Shown here in pieces: positions 33,723 through 44,183 of a stretch of 64,000 nucleotides of DNA. Under the pieces are notes generated by a model, which was not told the origin of the DNA, searched no databases, and saw only the letters and a program-made list of their open reading frames with translations. The position numbers and the translations under genes were made by a program. The DNA comes from Hemileia vastatrix (lineage: Eukaryota > Basidiomycota > Pucciniomycetes > Pucciniales > Zaghouaniaceae). The stretch spans positions 20,478,501-20,542,500 of the forward strand of contig JASXTE010000005.1 of the NCBI GenBank assembly GCA_030280995.1. The letters run 5' to 3'. Within the stretch, counting starts at the first letter, position 1. Every line of letters begins with the position of its first letter.

Positions 33723-35028
33723 TCCTTCCTCCAATGAAAAATGTCCCCATTCTTAAATTTGCATATTTGATCAATCACATATCCATCTCCTCTTCATCCT
33801 CTTCAACAATACCCTTCAATACACACATTTGGCTTAATCTTCATCATCATTATCATAACTTTTTTTAAAGGATTTATCTTTCCCATGCAAATTATGTGTC
33901 AGATTCCAGGTTCCTTGCTTAATATCTAATCCTGGCCTCGCTGTAAGAACTGTCTGTGATCTCTGCAGGCTAAAAAAAGTTAAATGTATTTGTCCAATAA
34001 TTTGTTCCAGAAAAAACATATACACAAGCCCAGAAGCTTTACCTGATCCTGCCATACCCAAAAAGATAATATCAAAAATTCCAACTTTCTTTAGAAATAT
34101 TAGGGCCAAAATAGCTTCCTACTCTTAAAAGCCTAATCCTAATACTGAGCTTCATCATCTATCTCAAGATCCCAATCCTATTATGCCAGTTTCTCATTTC
34201 AGTGTTGCTGAAACTTTAGTTCCTGGCTTCAAAAGTTTTTCCATCATTTAATTTTTATAATCCATTATACTAATTCCTCCATCCCTTATAATTTTAAGGT
34301 ATTAAAATCACCAATACCAATGATGTTGGCTGGTGACATATTAGTTATATAAATCATTATCCTTAATTTTTTAGATATCTCTTTTTATATATTTGTGATG
34401 TTTTGAAGCAAAATTTTATATTTTATATACAAGAAACTCCAGCCAATAATAATGAGGACATTAAGAAGAGAGGATTACTAATGTAAAATTTTGATGCTGA
34501 TTTAGAATGATTCCAAAGAGATTATTATTTTTGCTTATTCTTCTCTTCTTTAAAATGGTTTTAGTGCTGTTAATCGTGATTTCTGGTTGATCCTATCTTC
34601 TTTCTGACTCATTGATATAAGCTTGAAATAAAATTTATTTGCTTTGTGATGATTCCACTATTAAGAGAGGTTTTGAATCCCTTAAGACTTCCCTCTTCTA
34701 GTCTCTTTCTAGAAAAAAATGATAGAGTAGGCTCCACAACTACTGAGCTGAATTCTTTGATTCAATTCCCATCATAAGGTCCTCCAAACTTCCTCCCAAT
34801 TAGCATGAAATGAGGCACATTACAAATCCAACTACCTAATCCACCTTTAAATGATTCAGAATCACAAAATTCAAATATATTTTCAACCCTTTGAACTGCT
34901 TTAAAACTGTCAAAATTTTCCAATATTTTGCCAGACTTTCTTAGCACCTTTATTTCCAGCCTTTGAGTGCATCTTACTACTGCACTCTATTATCCAACAA
35001 CTCTACATTCTCAATAGTACAGGGTAAC
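33723..35028 (-). pseudogene. C' 3' region with an unidentified sense ORF
   Basis: Internal sequence next to a C-like LTR, sharing with C (37307-37800) the start AATGTCCCCATTCTTAAA, the TTGTGATGATTCCACTA block and the ATAAGGTCCTCCAA block. A minus-strand frame at 34109-33834 contains GMAGSGKAS, which fits a P-loop (GxxxxGK-S/T one residue off), and ends in an acidic tail. Another at 34947-34762 has no recognisable domain. Both could be remains of a sense gene between pol and LTR. The block is cut by B2 at 35029. Confidence 0.4.
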
Positions 35029-35655
35029 TGCCAAGGGGTCTTTTGGTCTAGAAGATATATTCGAGGGTTAAAAGAGGAGTTTTAGTGTTTTACTGGACTT
35101 TCACAGGCTAGGTATGTATTTTCTAATCTATTTGATTATTTTACTCAAGTTATAAGAGGTGGATTCAATTATTAATATAATTTATAGCTTAGAGTTATGG
35201 TAATGTAAGTACTAATGATATAAAATATAGAAATAAAGGATATAATTGATTGTATTGTAAGATTTGTAGTAAGTAAGGAATGAATCAAAAGTACAAAAAG
35301 GAAGGGCCTTTTATAGGCAAAATGTGAGACAATAAAACCACGGAATTAACATCTCCTAGTACAAGGGTGTCTTAGGAAAAAACTAAATAAAGAGAGTATG
35401 TGAAATAATAAAAGCTAGGCTAAATGGTATGTCAAGAGAGATATCAATTTTATTTGAAACAAAACTTGAGTTACCTTGGTTTGTCACATTCAATACAAAA
35501 TAATTGATTTAAAATGTAGATTCAACCAAAATTTAAATTTCTCAATAAAGGAATTTGAATTTTTTCATTTTTATTATATTTTAATACTATTTTTATTCCC
35601 TCTCATCTGTATTATTGAGCACAGTGTTAGGGAGTAAAATATGTATGGGACAAGT
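35029..35655 (-). repeat. B2 left LTR, first part
   Basis: Starts TGCCAAGGGG and runs with about the same sequence as 63646-64000. It ends in CAAGT (35651-35655), which with CAATT at 56591-56595 forms an imperfect 5-bp duplication around element D. Confidence 0.85.
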
Positions 35656-36108
35656 TGTCACCGGAAAACCTACGCACAAGGTCAAGGGTGTTCCTGGAAG
35701 TGAGATGGAGAGAAGAGTTTAGAAACTTTGTCGAGGCACAGAGGAAATTTTCGAGAAAGTGGTTTGAAGATGACTCGAAGGAAGAGCTACTGCTTTGAGA
35801 TATCTTTGATGAAAATTCTAATTTAAGTTAAAGGTAATATTAAAATTCTTAAAATCTCACAAAGGGTTGGAAACTCAATAATCAAAGGTTTTAGGATTTA
35901 GAAATGATTACTGACAAAATTAGGAAAGATACAATAATAATGATTTAACTAAAGCTTTACCACTATTAACTATATATACATTCTATAATTTAATTCTAAA
36001 GATTGTCGAACCAAAAACCCAACCCCTTTTATATCCTTTACTCCTCCTCGCATTGACCTCATACCCATCCACTATTCTGCACACCACAGAACATTAAAAT
36101 ACACCCGT
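35656..36108 (-). repeat. D left LTR, first part
   Basis: Matches 55783-56236 closely, then stops at CCGT (36105-36108), the target duplication of element C. Confidence 0.9.
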
Positions 36109-37306
36109 TATGGTAAGGTAAACTCTTACAGTCGCCTTGCTGTAAGCAGAATCCGGAGGAGATATATGGATTTAGCTTAAAACCCCGTCCTTCCAATAAA
36201 AATAACAAAGTAGGTGTTCTAAATCACTAAGCTAACCAATCTACTTAGATCTGATTGATAAAAATAATGAAACTCTAAAATAATTAACGCTTATTGAGAT
36301 TAAATGATCGTGGCTGTTGATAAAGAAATACTGATAACAACAATTAAGGTGTACCAGTGAAAGATCTGAAAAGATTGACTTTTATGTTTTTATAATAATT
36401 TGAATTTTTATGAGACAGCAATAATCAAGTCCCAGAAATGAAGACCTTTCTAAAGATACCCTGTATGAAGTGTGATTTAAATTGTTGAGTAGTATTTCTA
36501 AAATGTTATATATAAAATATAAAGTTATAAGGGTATTACAAATTTATTTAATTTGTTGAGTAATAAAAAATGAGACTGTGGTGGTTAATGATTAAGCTGT
36601 ATGATGTGTCCCCTCTTCTCAATTTCGAGTTTGAGAAGCGCTTAAGTATTCCTAGTCACGTGCCTAAGTTTTCCCCTCCAGAGCTCTTCCAGAGTCAATC
36701 CGGAGCCCGTACAGAGTCCGTACGGAGCCGGAACGGAGTCCGTACGGAGTCCGTACGGAGTCAAAGCGGAGTCCGTACGGAGTCAAAGCGGAGTCCATAC
36801 GGAGTCCGTACGGAGTCGAAACGGAGTCCGTCCGGACTTCCGGACTCAATTTAGAACCTTAAAACCATAATAAAAAATCTAGAAAAATTACACATAATAG
36901 AGCTACTTCCTCTTTACATACCAAACTAATTTTCGTAGTCTGCGCAGCTCTAATTACCCCGTGAAAATTCATCAAAGTTAAGTAATTTTTGAAAACGTAA
37001 ATATTTCTATAAAACTTTAAAATTCATTTAAAAATTTAAGAAAAATAGTAAAAATTCTGGGAAAATTTCCCAAGGTTCTTGAGTGACTCGACTTAATACT
37101 TATAAATTTTTTAGACCGTAAAAATAAGTTTTCTCCGTAAAATAAATTGTTTTCGTGTAGGCATTCGCTCGTGACCAATTTCTTCATATTTTAAACTCCA
37201 ATAAATTAAATAAAACCCTTTTATAAAAAATAATAACGCCAATCTTGCATGCCGTAATAACTCCATTTACATATTTAGGTGCCGTACTAAACTTTAGGCT
37301 ACCACA
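36109..37306 (-). repeat. C left (3') LTR
   Basis: TATGGTAAGG...CTACCACA on the plus strand. It contains the expanded 11-bp minisatellite at about 36701-36833. Confidence 0.92.
36701..36833. repeat. 11-bp minisatellite in C LTR
   Basis: Around a dozen units of an 11-bp repeat, GGAGTCCGTAC alternating with GGAGTCAAAGC and variants. The right LTR and the solo LTR carry only about two units. The difference between the LTRs (110 bp) equals exactly ten units. Units include the palindrome CCGTACGG. The open frames over it on both strands are repeat artefacts. Confidence 0.85.
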
Positions 37307-37961
37307 TCCTCCCTCCAATCGAGAATGTCCCCATTCTTAAAACTTTGCATAAGTGGTTGAGCAATTCCAAAAGAATTATCTTTTCTAATAAAATAATTTG
37401 ATAAATTTGTTTTAGCTGGTCTTCTTTTAAATCTTTATAATAAAAATGTTGTTTCTTCTTCTCTGGCTTGATATAACATAAAATAATATAATATAAATCT
37501 TGTGATGATTCCACTACTGAGAGCAAGGTTTGAATCCCTTCAGACTCCCATATACCAGTCTTCCTTCTTGTCACAGCATTGAGAGAGTGGATCTTCCTAT
37601 GAGCCGAATACTCCTGATTCCAACCTCATAGGGCCCCCCACTGAGCCAAATTCTATGATAAGGTCCTCCAAGCTTCAAACCAAAAAAAATGGCCTAACTA
37701 TGAGGCACTAAAAAAATCATTCCCTAAAATCCAACTACCATCCTAACTTCTGATTCCTTCATCACAATTTTCAAACTTTGCTATACAGCAAACCCATAAA
37801 ATACTTTTGCCAGGCTTCCAATAATAATATTAACTTTAGACCATGTTAAAGCGCCACAAATTTTACCTAATTAACCATTATGATTTCTTTAGCATCATCA
37901 CCACCTAAAGTTTTAACCTCCTAAAGCTATCAGCACCCAATTCCAGAAATAATTGAATAAC
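37307..37961 (-). other. C 3' region next to LTR
   Basis: Begins with the polypurine tract (sense GGAGGGAGGA). A minus-strand frame at 37574-37299 (lysine- and isoleucine-rich) shares DNA with the C' block near 34640-34800, but it has no recognised domain. It may be the remains of a sense gene, or noncoding sequence. Confidence 0.4.
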
Positions 37962-38694
37962 CAGTTTAGAGTCTTAGTGGACAGTGATAAATTAAAAGAT
38001 TGAATTGAGTTATCCAAACAAGATTGACATTCCAGTTTAAAGTCTTGGTGGACCAAAAATATAATCGATTGCCAGTTTATGGTCTTGGTGGACCAAAGAT
38101 CGTTTAGGTGCATAAATAACTTGATAAATTCCTAAGTAAGGCCTAGGCTTGACCAAAGATTGAATAAATTTGATAATCCAGTTTAATGTCATAGTGGAGC
38201 AAACATTTGATCGACAAGTAATCCAGTATAAGGCCATAGTGGTCCAATGAATGTTGAATTATCCTGCAGATATTAATTTTCCAGTTTAAAGTCATAGTGG
38301 ACTAAACAATGAATGAACTACCAGTTTAAATTCATGGTGGACCAAACATTTAATCGATAAGAAATCCAGTTTAAGGTCATGGTGGACCCAACACTTGATA
38401 ATAGTCCAGTTTAAGGTCTTGGTGGACCTAACATTTGATAACACTCCAGTTTAAGGTCTTGGTGGACCTAACAAATCCAACAAAAAAAAAAATTTTAACG
38501 ATAGTCTTGAAAATTAGCCAGTTTAAAGTCTTGGAGGACTAACAGCTCCAAAATTCGTATATAAAAAAAACCTTAAAGAACGTCTTGAACAGTAGCCAGT
38601 TTAAAGTCTTAGAGGACTAACAGCTCCAAAATACGTGTAAAAAAAACCTTAAAGAATGTCTTGAACAGTAGCCAGTTTAAAGTCTTGGAGGACT
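37962..38694 (-). repeat. Alpha hairpin array of C (13 copies)
   Basis: Copies start at 37962, 38033, 38073, 38179, 38224, 38282, 38322, 38367, 38407, 38447, 38519, 38597 and 38673, each 22 nt. The stem switches between AGTC/GACT and GGTC/GACC with pairing kept in eight copies. The loop is WTRGNG. Three copies (38367, 38407, 38447) are spaced exactly 40 bp. The last three are about 77 bp apart and share longer flanks (GTCTTGAACAGTAGC), so the array grew by local duplication while the module itself stayed conserved. Confidence 0.8.
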
Positions 38695-38839
38695 AACAGA
38701 TGTCTTGAAGTAAAATCCCATTGGTATTGAGCTCCCCTAGACCCTGTTTCCTGTCTAAACTAAATAAATAAAACTAAAAAGAATGAAGACTGAAAAACCA
38801 AACTAAGAAATATAATAATAATTTTGATTTAATTAATTA

Positions 38840-38870
<31 letters not shown>

Positions 38871-39194
38871 TTTAATTATTTTTTTTTATTTATTTATTTA
38901 TTTATTTTTTTATTTTTATTTTTTTTTATTTTATTTCATTATATTATTATTTTTGTTTTTTTTTTTAAATTTTTTTTTAATTTTTAATTTTAATTTTTTC
39001 TTTTTTTTTTAATTTAAAATAAAAGATTTGAGTAAAGATAGTTTTGAAATAAAAGTTAAAATTTAATTTTTAAAGAAAGATAAACAAATGTGAAAAGAAA
39101 GATAAAAAAAGTAATAATAATAAAAAAATTTCAAAATAAAATTTTTAAAAGATGCCCCCCGGCCATTTGATGAGCCGTACCCTCGACATCATAC
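38695..39194. other. T-rich low-complexity spacer in C
   Basis: Long T tracts interrupted by A (38836-39010) followed by A-rich DNA, with no gene. It occupies the place where A has its second antisense gene and D has a T-rich heptamer satellite. Confidence 0.6.
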
Positions 39195-39220
39195 CCACAT
39201 CCAAGTGCAACTTGATGTGG
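39195..39220 (-). other. Beta hairpin (C)
   Basis: CCACATC, bulged C, AAGT, loop GCA, ACTT, GATGTGG: eleven pairs. The lead-in CCATTTGATGAGCC matches A. Confidence 0.7.
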
Positions 39221-39293
39221 TTACACAATTTTGAGAAATTGAAAGAAAAGAAAATAAATAAAAGTTTTTAGAAGATAATTTTTATAATGATGA

Positions 39294-39345
39294 TCACTGG
39301 GTGGGCTCCCTCCAATTTATAAAAATGATTAGAGACCACCAGTGA
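39294..39345 (-). other. Gamma hairpin (C)
   Basis: TCACTGGGTGG (39294-39304) pairs with CCACCAGTGA (39336-39345) with one bulge. It is homologous to A 10669-10720. Confidence 0.65.
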
Positions 39346-39479
39346 GCATCACCTTTACAATAATTCATAATATATATTAAAGAAAAGAAATCACAATCTA
39401 ACATAAAAAAATCAAAAACAAAATAAATAAAAAAAAAATCTTGAATCCAGCGTTGAGAGCGGTGTCTCTTGATTTGTTC

Positions 39480-39501
39480 CAGTTTATAGTCTTAGTGGAC
39501 T
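39480..39501 (-). repeat. Alpha module between gamma and delta (C)
   Basis: CAGTTTA, T, AGTC, loop TTAGTG, GACT: perfect stem. Its position matches A 10769-10790. Confidence 0.7.
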
Positions 39502-39568
39502 TCCTAAAATTAAAAGACAAAGCCAGGATTCAACTAGTAACAGGGAAAATTTTGGAAACGAACATTAT

Positions 39569-39609
39569 GGGGTAATTGTGTATAGAGCAGCCAGCCCATC
39601 AATTACCCC
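39569..39609 (-). other. Delta hairpin (C)
   Basis: GGGGTAATTG pairs perfectly with CAATTACCCC. The loop has TAGAGCAGCCAGCCCAT, nearly identical to A. The T-A pair in the stem replaces the C-G pair of A 10862-10903. Confidence 0.75.
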
Positions 39610-39827
39610 CACACTTGCCAATATTAAATTAAGAAGGTTCCCCTGTGAACACTTCTTCCAATAAATTTCAAAATTTTTCCAACACTATCTTCACCCATAT
39701 TTTAAGAATTTTTAATTTTGAAAATTTTCAATGAAGGTTTTCTCGCATTTTGTTATGTTTCATCACAGTTTTGTTGCCCATATGCAGTGTAACGATAGTA
39801 AAGTATTTTTTTATAAAAATAAGAAGA

Positions 39828-40086
39828 TAGTTTATACTTGTTGCGGAGGTATCCATAAAATTTTGTAGATATCATAGTTTATCCTCATTGCGGAGGTATA
39901 AAATTTGATAAATGTCATTAAAATTGTAGTTTATCCTCATTTCGGAGTTGATAAAATTTAAGAAATTTCATAGTTTATCCTCATTGCGGAGGAATCCATA
40001 AAGTTTCATTGATATCATAGTTTATCCTCATTGCGGAGGAATCCATAAAATTTGATAAATGTCATAGTTTATCCTCATTGCGGAGG
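39828..40086 (-). repeat. CCTC-type alpha array of C (6 copies)
   Basis: Copies start at 39828, 39875, 39927, 39971, 40018 and 40065, period about 44-52 bp. Form: TAGTTTA, T, CCTC, loop ATTGCG, GAGG. Four are perfect. The units share flanks (ATCCATAAAATTTGATAAATGTCA), so this is also a tandem array. The last copy overlaps the end of pol, where the sense strand encodes LRNEDKL. Confidence 0.8.
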
Positions 40087-43000
40087 AAGACTTTGGCACT
40101 CCTGGTGCCTCTAGGATAGAACCGTTTCACTTGATCGGCCGCTACCCTCTTCTTCAATACTACTCCATCCAACTCTTCTAGCACATATGAACCGCCGGAA
40201 ACTTGCTCCTTGATTTTATACGGTCCATTCCACCTATCTGCAAACATTTTTCCCCACTGACTTTCCAAACTCCTATTATACACCAGGACCATATCTCCTG
40301 GGTTCAAAGGTTTAATTAATCGATGTGCCAACCGCTCATCCCAATATCTAACTGATTGATTTCAGATCTTCATCATCCGCGAATATGCCTTTTCTAAATA
40401 TTCTTCTTTCTTTTCTAGCTGCATCATTCTTGCACACAATAATTCTTCAGTAGTTTTGACCGTGTCCCAGTCAACTCCAAGATATGATTCAGCTTCTAAA
40501 TCAACCGGTAAAACTGCTTTCTGTCCAAAAACAAGTTCATAAGGTGAAAATCTGGTTGTCCTTTTGGCAGTGATTTGATCAGCAAATAAAACTAAAGGTA
40601 AATAGTGCCTCCATTTTTCGGCACTTGTCCCACACATTTTAACTAAAGAATCCTTGATAACTTGATGCCCTCTTTCAACCATGCCTTCAGCTTCAGGATA
40701 ATATGGGGTTGCTACCCTAACCTTTGATCCAACTTTCAATACGGCCTCTTTAAACTCTGTCCCAAATTCAGGACCTCCATCTACCGTTACCAACTTCATC
40801 ACCCCATACCTATATACCCAATTATTCAAAAAAAATTCTGCCACCTTTTTGGCAGTTAAATTAATAAGAGGCGCTGCCTCTACCCAACCAGATAAATCAT
40901 CTCTGGCCACAATTAAATATTTATACCGTCCCTCTTTTATATGAACGGCATCTAAACTAACTCTTCCAAAGAGCGTATATTCACCGGTCGCGCGTCCAGG
41001 TTCTTTTGGCCTTAAATAACTTCGTCTTTGACATTCTTTGCATGACTGAACCCACTGTTTAACAGCCATCTTCATGCCAGGCCACCAAAATTGATCAGAA
41101 ATTCTTCTAAATGTTTCTCCAACGCCTCTATGCCCGAGATCTTCATGCAGTGATTTCAAAACTAATTCTTGCCCCTTCTCTTGAGTTATAACTACTTGAG
41201 GATTTGGATACCTCCTCCTCATTAAAAGTCGACCAGATAGGTAAAACGTAGATGACTTCCTCTTGATAGCCACCCATTCATCGTCTTCACAATCTTCTGG
41301 CCTCTCTAAATTCAACAAATATTTGACTAACAAAAAATAAAAACCAGTCTGACCCCAGACTTCATCTTGAAAATCGATTAATATAACATCAATAGGGACT
41401 TCTCTATCACCAATATCACCTGCACATGAATGAGCCAATAATCATTGACCCCTAAATAAATTTTTAATCGAGCTATGTCGATGTTTTTCTTCTGAACCTT
41501 TGGATCCTTCGTAAACCGTATTTGAAAATACCTCTTTCTCTTTAAACACCCTTTTATTTAAATTCTCTAATTCTCCAACATATACACCATTCCTTAATTT
41601 ACTACTATCCCACACTACCAATCCATCTTCCTCTACATACACCACATCTTCTTCTACCTCCTCTCTGCCGAATTTATCTACACCTTTTTCAACACCTTTT
41701 TTAACATAAAAACTATTTTCCAGTTTATCCTCTTGGTGGAGTTCATCATCATCATAATCTAAACACAATAGTCCTGCCAGTTTAACCTCATGGGGGAGGT
41801 ATGGAAAGTCTTCAGCTCCTTTAGTGCTGGCTTTGATAATAGGTATATCTTCATCGAACTCTTCTGAGTCTGAATCTTCTTCAGTGGGTGGTCTCCTTGA
41901 TAAACCATCTGTCATAGTAAAAGTTTTGCCAGGCTTATGAACTAAATCAAACAAAAAATGTTGAATAAAAGCTACCCATCTCGTCATGGGTGCATTCGGT
42001 AAACTTGGGGAATTAATCATCTGGATTAACGATTTCGCATCCACTTGCAACTCAAAATGTTGCCCCCACAAAATATGCTGAAGTTTCTTCAGTATTTTTG
42101 CCACACCACATAATTCCAATTTTGGTTGAGAATATCTTGATTCGACCTCAGTAAATACTACAGATTCATACCTAACTGGCCTGATGTAACCAGCTTTATC
42201 CATCTGAGACAAAACCGCCCCAGCTGCAACCTGACTTGAATCAACTGCTAAATAAATTCTGCCAGCATCTTTTCCATAATCCAACTTGTGCAGGACTAAA
42301 TCCTTCCCTACAACCTCCTTCAACTTCACAAACGCCTTCTCACACTCTTCATCCCACTCCCAGTCTGCATCCTTTCTCGTTAACCGCCTCAATGGAGCTG
42401 CCAATGAAGAAAAGTCCTTGATAAACATTCTAAAATATACGCAAACGCCTAAAAACCCTCTAACTTCGGTCGTATTCTTGGGTCTTGGCCAGGACTGAAT
42501 TTTGTTAACTTTCTTCTTGGACATAATCCTACCCTCTCTACATACCACATGGCCTAATATTTCTAAGGCTGGCACACAACAAGAAAATTTTGAACCTGAA
42601 ATAGTTAAGCCAGCCTCTTCAATTCGAAACAAGATTCTTTCTAAAGTAATTGCAAACTCCCAAATGAATTTGCGTATCCCGGGATTCTCTTCCAACACCT
42701 GGTTATCATAGTCGGTTGTTGGTCCCTTAATTCCTCCATCATCTATAAAGATTCCAGCATATTGTGGAATTTCGTCTTGAAGGATCCAAGCCATCTGAGC
42801 TTGATAAACTGCAACCGAATTTGTTGCTCCTTAAGGTAATCTTGTTAACTGTAAACGTCCAAGTGGCGTATCGAATGTAGTGAGAGGCCTTGAGTCCGGA
42901 TGTAACTCTCTCTCATCATATCCACCCATAATATCTCCCAAACCATAGCACACTCTCCCTGCAAACGCTTCAACAAACTCCTCAGCACTAGGTGGTATCC

Positions 43001-44183
43001 CAGCATCCTTTATTGTAACCCTATTTAATTCCCTAAGATCATGAACAACTCTAAGCTTGCCATTTGGTTTCTTGATACAAAATACCGGACTAGAATAACT
43101 TGACGTTGATTGCTCATACAGTCCAGTGCGTATCCGTTCTCTGAAAACTTTGATATAAGCTTCTTTCAATGCAGCTGGAATAGGAATCGGTTTCTGCTGC
43201 CACGGTTCATGACATACCACAGGAATCTTGTAAGGCTCCCCATAGGAATGCTTCAACACACCCCTCTCCTCTTCTACAAAAGCAATGGCCTTCTCTCGCT
43301 TGACCATCACATCCAACAACAACTTCTTCTCTTCTCCAGACAACCAACCATCAGGTCCAAAATTAACAACACCCAGTCTCTCAAAAGTGATTCTTGACGT
43401 CTCAGAAAATTCAGGCGGATTCTTTACCAAGGGACTTTCATAAGGATCTCTTGATAACCTTGGTCTTCTCAAAGGTGGATTTAATTCAGCAGGTAGCGGT
43501 TCATTAATAGGTTGAACTTTATTTGCTACTTTCTTATATTTGGCTGCGTCCACATCTAAATAAACTTGAGTTAAAACATTTTCTTTTGTATCGCCATTAA
43601 AACTTTCATCAAATAAATCTTCTTCATCGCCAGAATCGGAATAAGAAAAATTAGAAAAATATTTTATTTCATTTTTAAATTTTACCTTTTTCTCCTTTCC
43701 CTCGTCTAATTTATAAACAGATTTTCCAACACCTTTGCTTCCCTTATCCAACAGTAAATCACCCGTAAAGAAAGTCGGCAGTTTAACCTCTTGCTGGAGG
43801 ACCGGAATTGAATTTTCACAAAAATTATTTTTTTGTGTTTTAATTATACTGAGATTTTTTATTGGATTTTGATAAGATTTTCGCAGTTTACCCTCTTGCT
43901 GGAGGTCCATAAACATACCCTTCAAATTTTTATCCAACCTAATTTGGCCCATTTTGCCTTTTTCACCGTTTTTAAATTTTATAGAAAAACTGGGTAAATC
44001 CAATAAACATATAGAAAAGTCCAAAACGTATTTGCACTCCAAAGTAGTATTAACAGAAAATAATTGAGAATCCACTTGAATTATCTCCAAGTGAGCTGAC
44101 CTATTGCAATCCGGGATCTCATCCTGAGGAGAGATTACAACATTAGAGCGATCAGCCCCTGCTACCCCAAAAAATGAGGGCAT
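40062..44183 (-). CDS. C Pol: RT-RNase H-integrase
   Basis: One frame of about 1374 codons in -1 phase to gag-pro, entered by frameshift at 44168-44174. Order: N-terminal linker with acidic patches; RT with SSPVFCIKKPNGKLRVVHDL, GLGDIMGGYDE and the catalytic FIDD (start of the 42794 segment); RNase H (LAVDSSQVAAG, then KLELCG, then QVDAKS); acidic linker; integrase HHCC (LHEDLGHRG, then CKEC); DDE core (SLDAVHIKEG, then TVDGGPEF, then EAEGMVERG); GPY/F-like RWNGPYKI. No chromodomain. Three in-frame stops interrupt it: TAA at 42831-42833 (A has CAA there), TGA at 41442-41444 and TGA at 40362-40364. Otherwise the frame is intact. Four alpha modules lie in its two linkers. Confidence 0.88.
41721..41799 (-). 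repeat. Two alpha modules in RNase H-integrase linker of C
   Basis: 41721-41742 (CCTC, TTGGTG, GAGT; one mismatch) and 41778-41799 (CCTC, ATGGGG, GAGG; perfect). The sense strand encodes HQEDKL and HEVKL. The second aligns with A 12836-12857. Confidence 0.75.
43779..43905 (-). repeat. Two alpha modules in protease-RT linker of C
   Basis: 43779-43800 and 43884-43905, both CCTC, TTGCTG, GAGG: perfect stems. The encoded peptides are LQQEVKL and LQQEGKL. The linker around them is otherwise of poor protein conservation, and A has lost this part. Confidence 0.78.

Noticed and set aside
33834..34109. Calling the P-loop frame a GPN-type GTPase
   Set aside because: Only one motif is similar, the following residue pattern does not fit, and the frame is short and in a decayed region.
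29064..35028. A host gene between B1 and B2
   Set aside because: The pieces found match LTR, gag or 3' region of C-like elements. No other continuous coding signal was seen.
36570..36854. Arg/Ser/Thr-rich frame with repeated peptide
   Set aside because: Encoded by the 11-bp LTR minisatellite. The opposite strand is equally open.
37962..40086. Possible CRISPR-like array of 22-nt repeats
   Set aside because: Spacing is irregular, repeats vary with compensating changes, copies also lie inside pol, and the host is eukaryotic. It is better read as an RNA-hairpin family.
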